Positions 4,812 to 5,490 of a stretch of DNA of 5,490 nt are shown piece after piece. The first letter of the stretch is position 1, and each line of letters begins with the position of its first letter. The notes beneath the pieces were generated by a model. The model saw only the letters and a program-made list of their open reading frames with translations, did no database searches and was not told where the DNA came from. The DNA comes from Pseudomonadota bacterium (GTDB lineage Bacteria; Pseudomonadota; Alphaproteobacteria; Rhizobiales; Xanthobacteraceae): positions 1 to 5,490 of the forward strand of contig JAEXHR010000122.1 in NCBI GenBank assembly GCA_023449855.1, given 5' to 3'. The position numbers were made by a program, and so were the translations under genes.

Positions 4812-5490
4812 ATGCTCATCCAAGAAGGCGACAAGAGGACTCCGGCAACAGACCTGATGCTGGCTTCAATTCTGGCGTTCGTCGCAGGCGGCGTGAACAG
4901 TGCCGGTTACCTTGGCTACCGCTATTTCTCAGCCAACATGACCGGCAATGTCTCGATGGCCTCCGATTTCCTCGCAGTCTCCCGGTCCGACCTGGCACTG
5001 GGATTCCTGACGATCGTCGTGATGTTCATCCTTGGTGCCTTCATCGCCTCGTGTCTCATCGAAGTCGGCAAGCGGCAGCTACGTCGTAACATCTACGCCC
5101 TCACATTGATCGTCGAAGCCGCGCTTCTGATGCTTGTCGGGCTCTTCATCACCCTGAGCGCACGCTCCCCGAATGGTGTGCTGGTGGTGGGCCTGTTGAG
5201 CCTGACCATGGGATTGCAGAATGCGGCATCGACGCGGATTTCCGGCAGTCGCGTAAGAACGACCCACGTTTCGGGTGTAGCAACCGATATCGGGGTGGGC
5301 ATCGCCATGCTTCTGGGAAACAATTCCAGCTCCGACAGGCTGGCCATCGTGCTGCGCTTGAAACTCCACCTCGTCACGATTGTCTTCTTCGCACTCGGTG
5401 GCGTATTTGGCGTTCTTGGATACCAGCACCTCGGGGGATTATCCTTCTGCGCTTTGGCGATGCCTCTACTCCTGCTAAGCATCAGATATC
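4812..5490 (+). CDS. DUF1275 (YoaK-like) membrane protein, 3' partial
   Basis: The frame is open from the ATG at 4812 to the window edge, giving 226 residues; no stop has been reached. Family members are about 220-240 residues, so only a few residues should be missing. The N-terminal signature FVAGGVNSAGYLGYRYFSAN then MTGNVS (23-48) and the central MGLQNAASTRISGSRVRTTH then VSGVATDIG (133-161) are diagnostic of DUF1275. Around them are about six hydrophobic helices (approximately 16-35, 62-84, 95-116, 121-139, 156-168, 186-225). The family's biochemical role is not established; it is an inner-membrane protein. An in-frame TAG at 4794 prevents a longer 5' end, and no ribosome binding site precedes 4812, so the start is tentative (next Met codon at 4857). 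Codons are less GC3-rich (TTC GCA CTC GGT GGC GTA) than in the kinase, suggesting a separate origin from the regulatory module. Confidence 0.88.
   Translation, partial: MLIQEGDKRTPATDLMLASILAFVAGGVNSAGYLGYRYFSANMTGNVSMASDFLAVSRSDLALGFLTIVVMFILGAFIASCLIEVGKRQLRRNIYALTLIVEAALLMLVGLFITLSARSPNGVLVVGLLSLTMGLQNAASTRISGSRVRTTHVSGVATDIGVGIAMLLGNNSSSDRLAIVLRLKLHLVTIVFFALGGVFGVLGYQHLGGLSFCALAMPLLLLSIRY

Noticed and set aside
1..5490. tRNA, rRNA, CRISPR arrays or phage attachment sites
   Set aside because: No cloverleaf-like sequence, regularly spaced repeat array or attachment-like direct repeat was seen on either strand by reading.

Overview
The window is GC-rich and reads like an alphaproteobacterium, most likely of the rhizobial/Brucella-like orders. 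Three things suggest this: a perfect match to the ICE box bound by the iron regulator Irr (known from Rhizobiales and Rhodobacterales), a FeuP/PhoP-like response regulator and kinase, and an IS3-family element of a type common in these bacteria. This placement is an inference from families and motifs, not from a database match.

Positions 1-1284 are a scar of fused fragments. An IS3-family element runs in from the left edge (end of orfA, then orfB) and is cut inside the transposase catalytic domain near position 876. It then joins a minus-strand piece of a heavy-metal P-type ATPase (about 878-1099). That piece joins, at a 7-base shared sequence, the first 64 residues of a VIT/CCC1-type iron/manganese transporter (1093-1284, minus). 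The ICE-type palindrome at 1337-1355 sits 53 bases upstream of the VIT start and is intact although its gene is not.

Positions 1380-4691 are an intact divergent module. Leftward: a secreted PepSY-like protein (start 2209) and a four-helix cytochrome b561-type membrane protein (stop 1380), joined by an ATGA overlap. Rightward: a second secreted PepSY protein (2339-2671), an OmpR-family response regulator (2668-3330) and a membrane sensor histidine kinase (3327-4691), also joined by ATGA overlaps. The divergent spacer carries a mirror-symmetric operator: TCAGC-N6-TCAGC pointing right and the same pair pointing left, centred exactly on 2296. Each pair is followed after 10 bases by a -10-like hexamer. 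This is the layout expected for direct activation of both arms by an OmpR/PhoP-type regulator. My reading is that the kinase senses a periplasmic condition, possibly modulated by its PepSY partner, and the regulator drives its own operon and the PepSY/cytochrome b pair.

Positions 4692-4811 are non-coding. From 4812 to the window edge there is a DUF1275 (YoaK-like) membrane protein, still open at 5490, with visibly less GC-biased codon use than the kinase before it.
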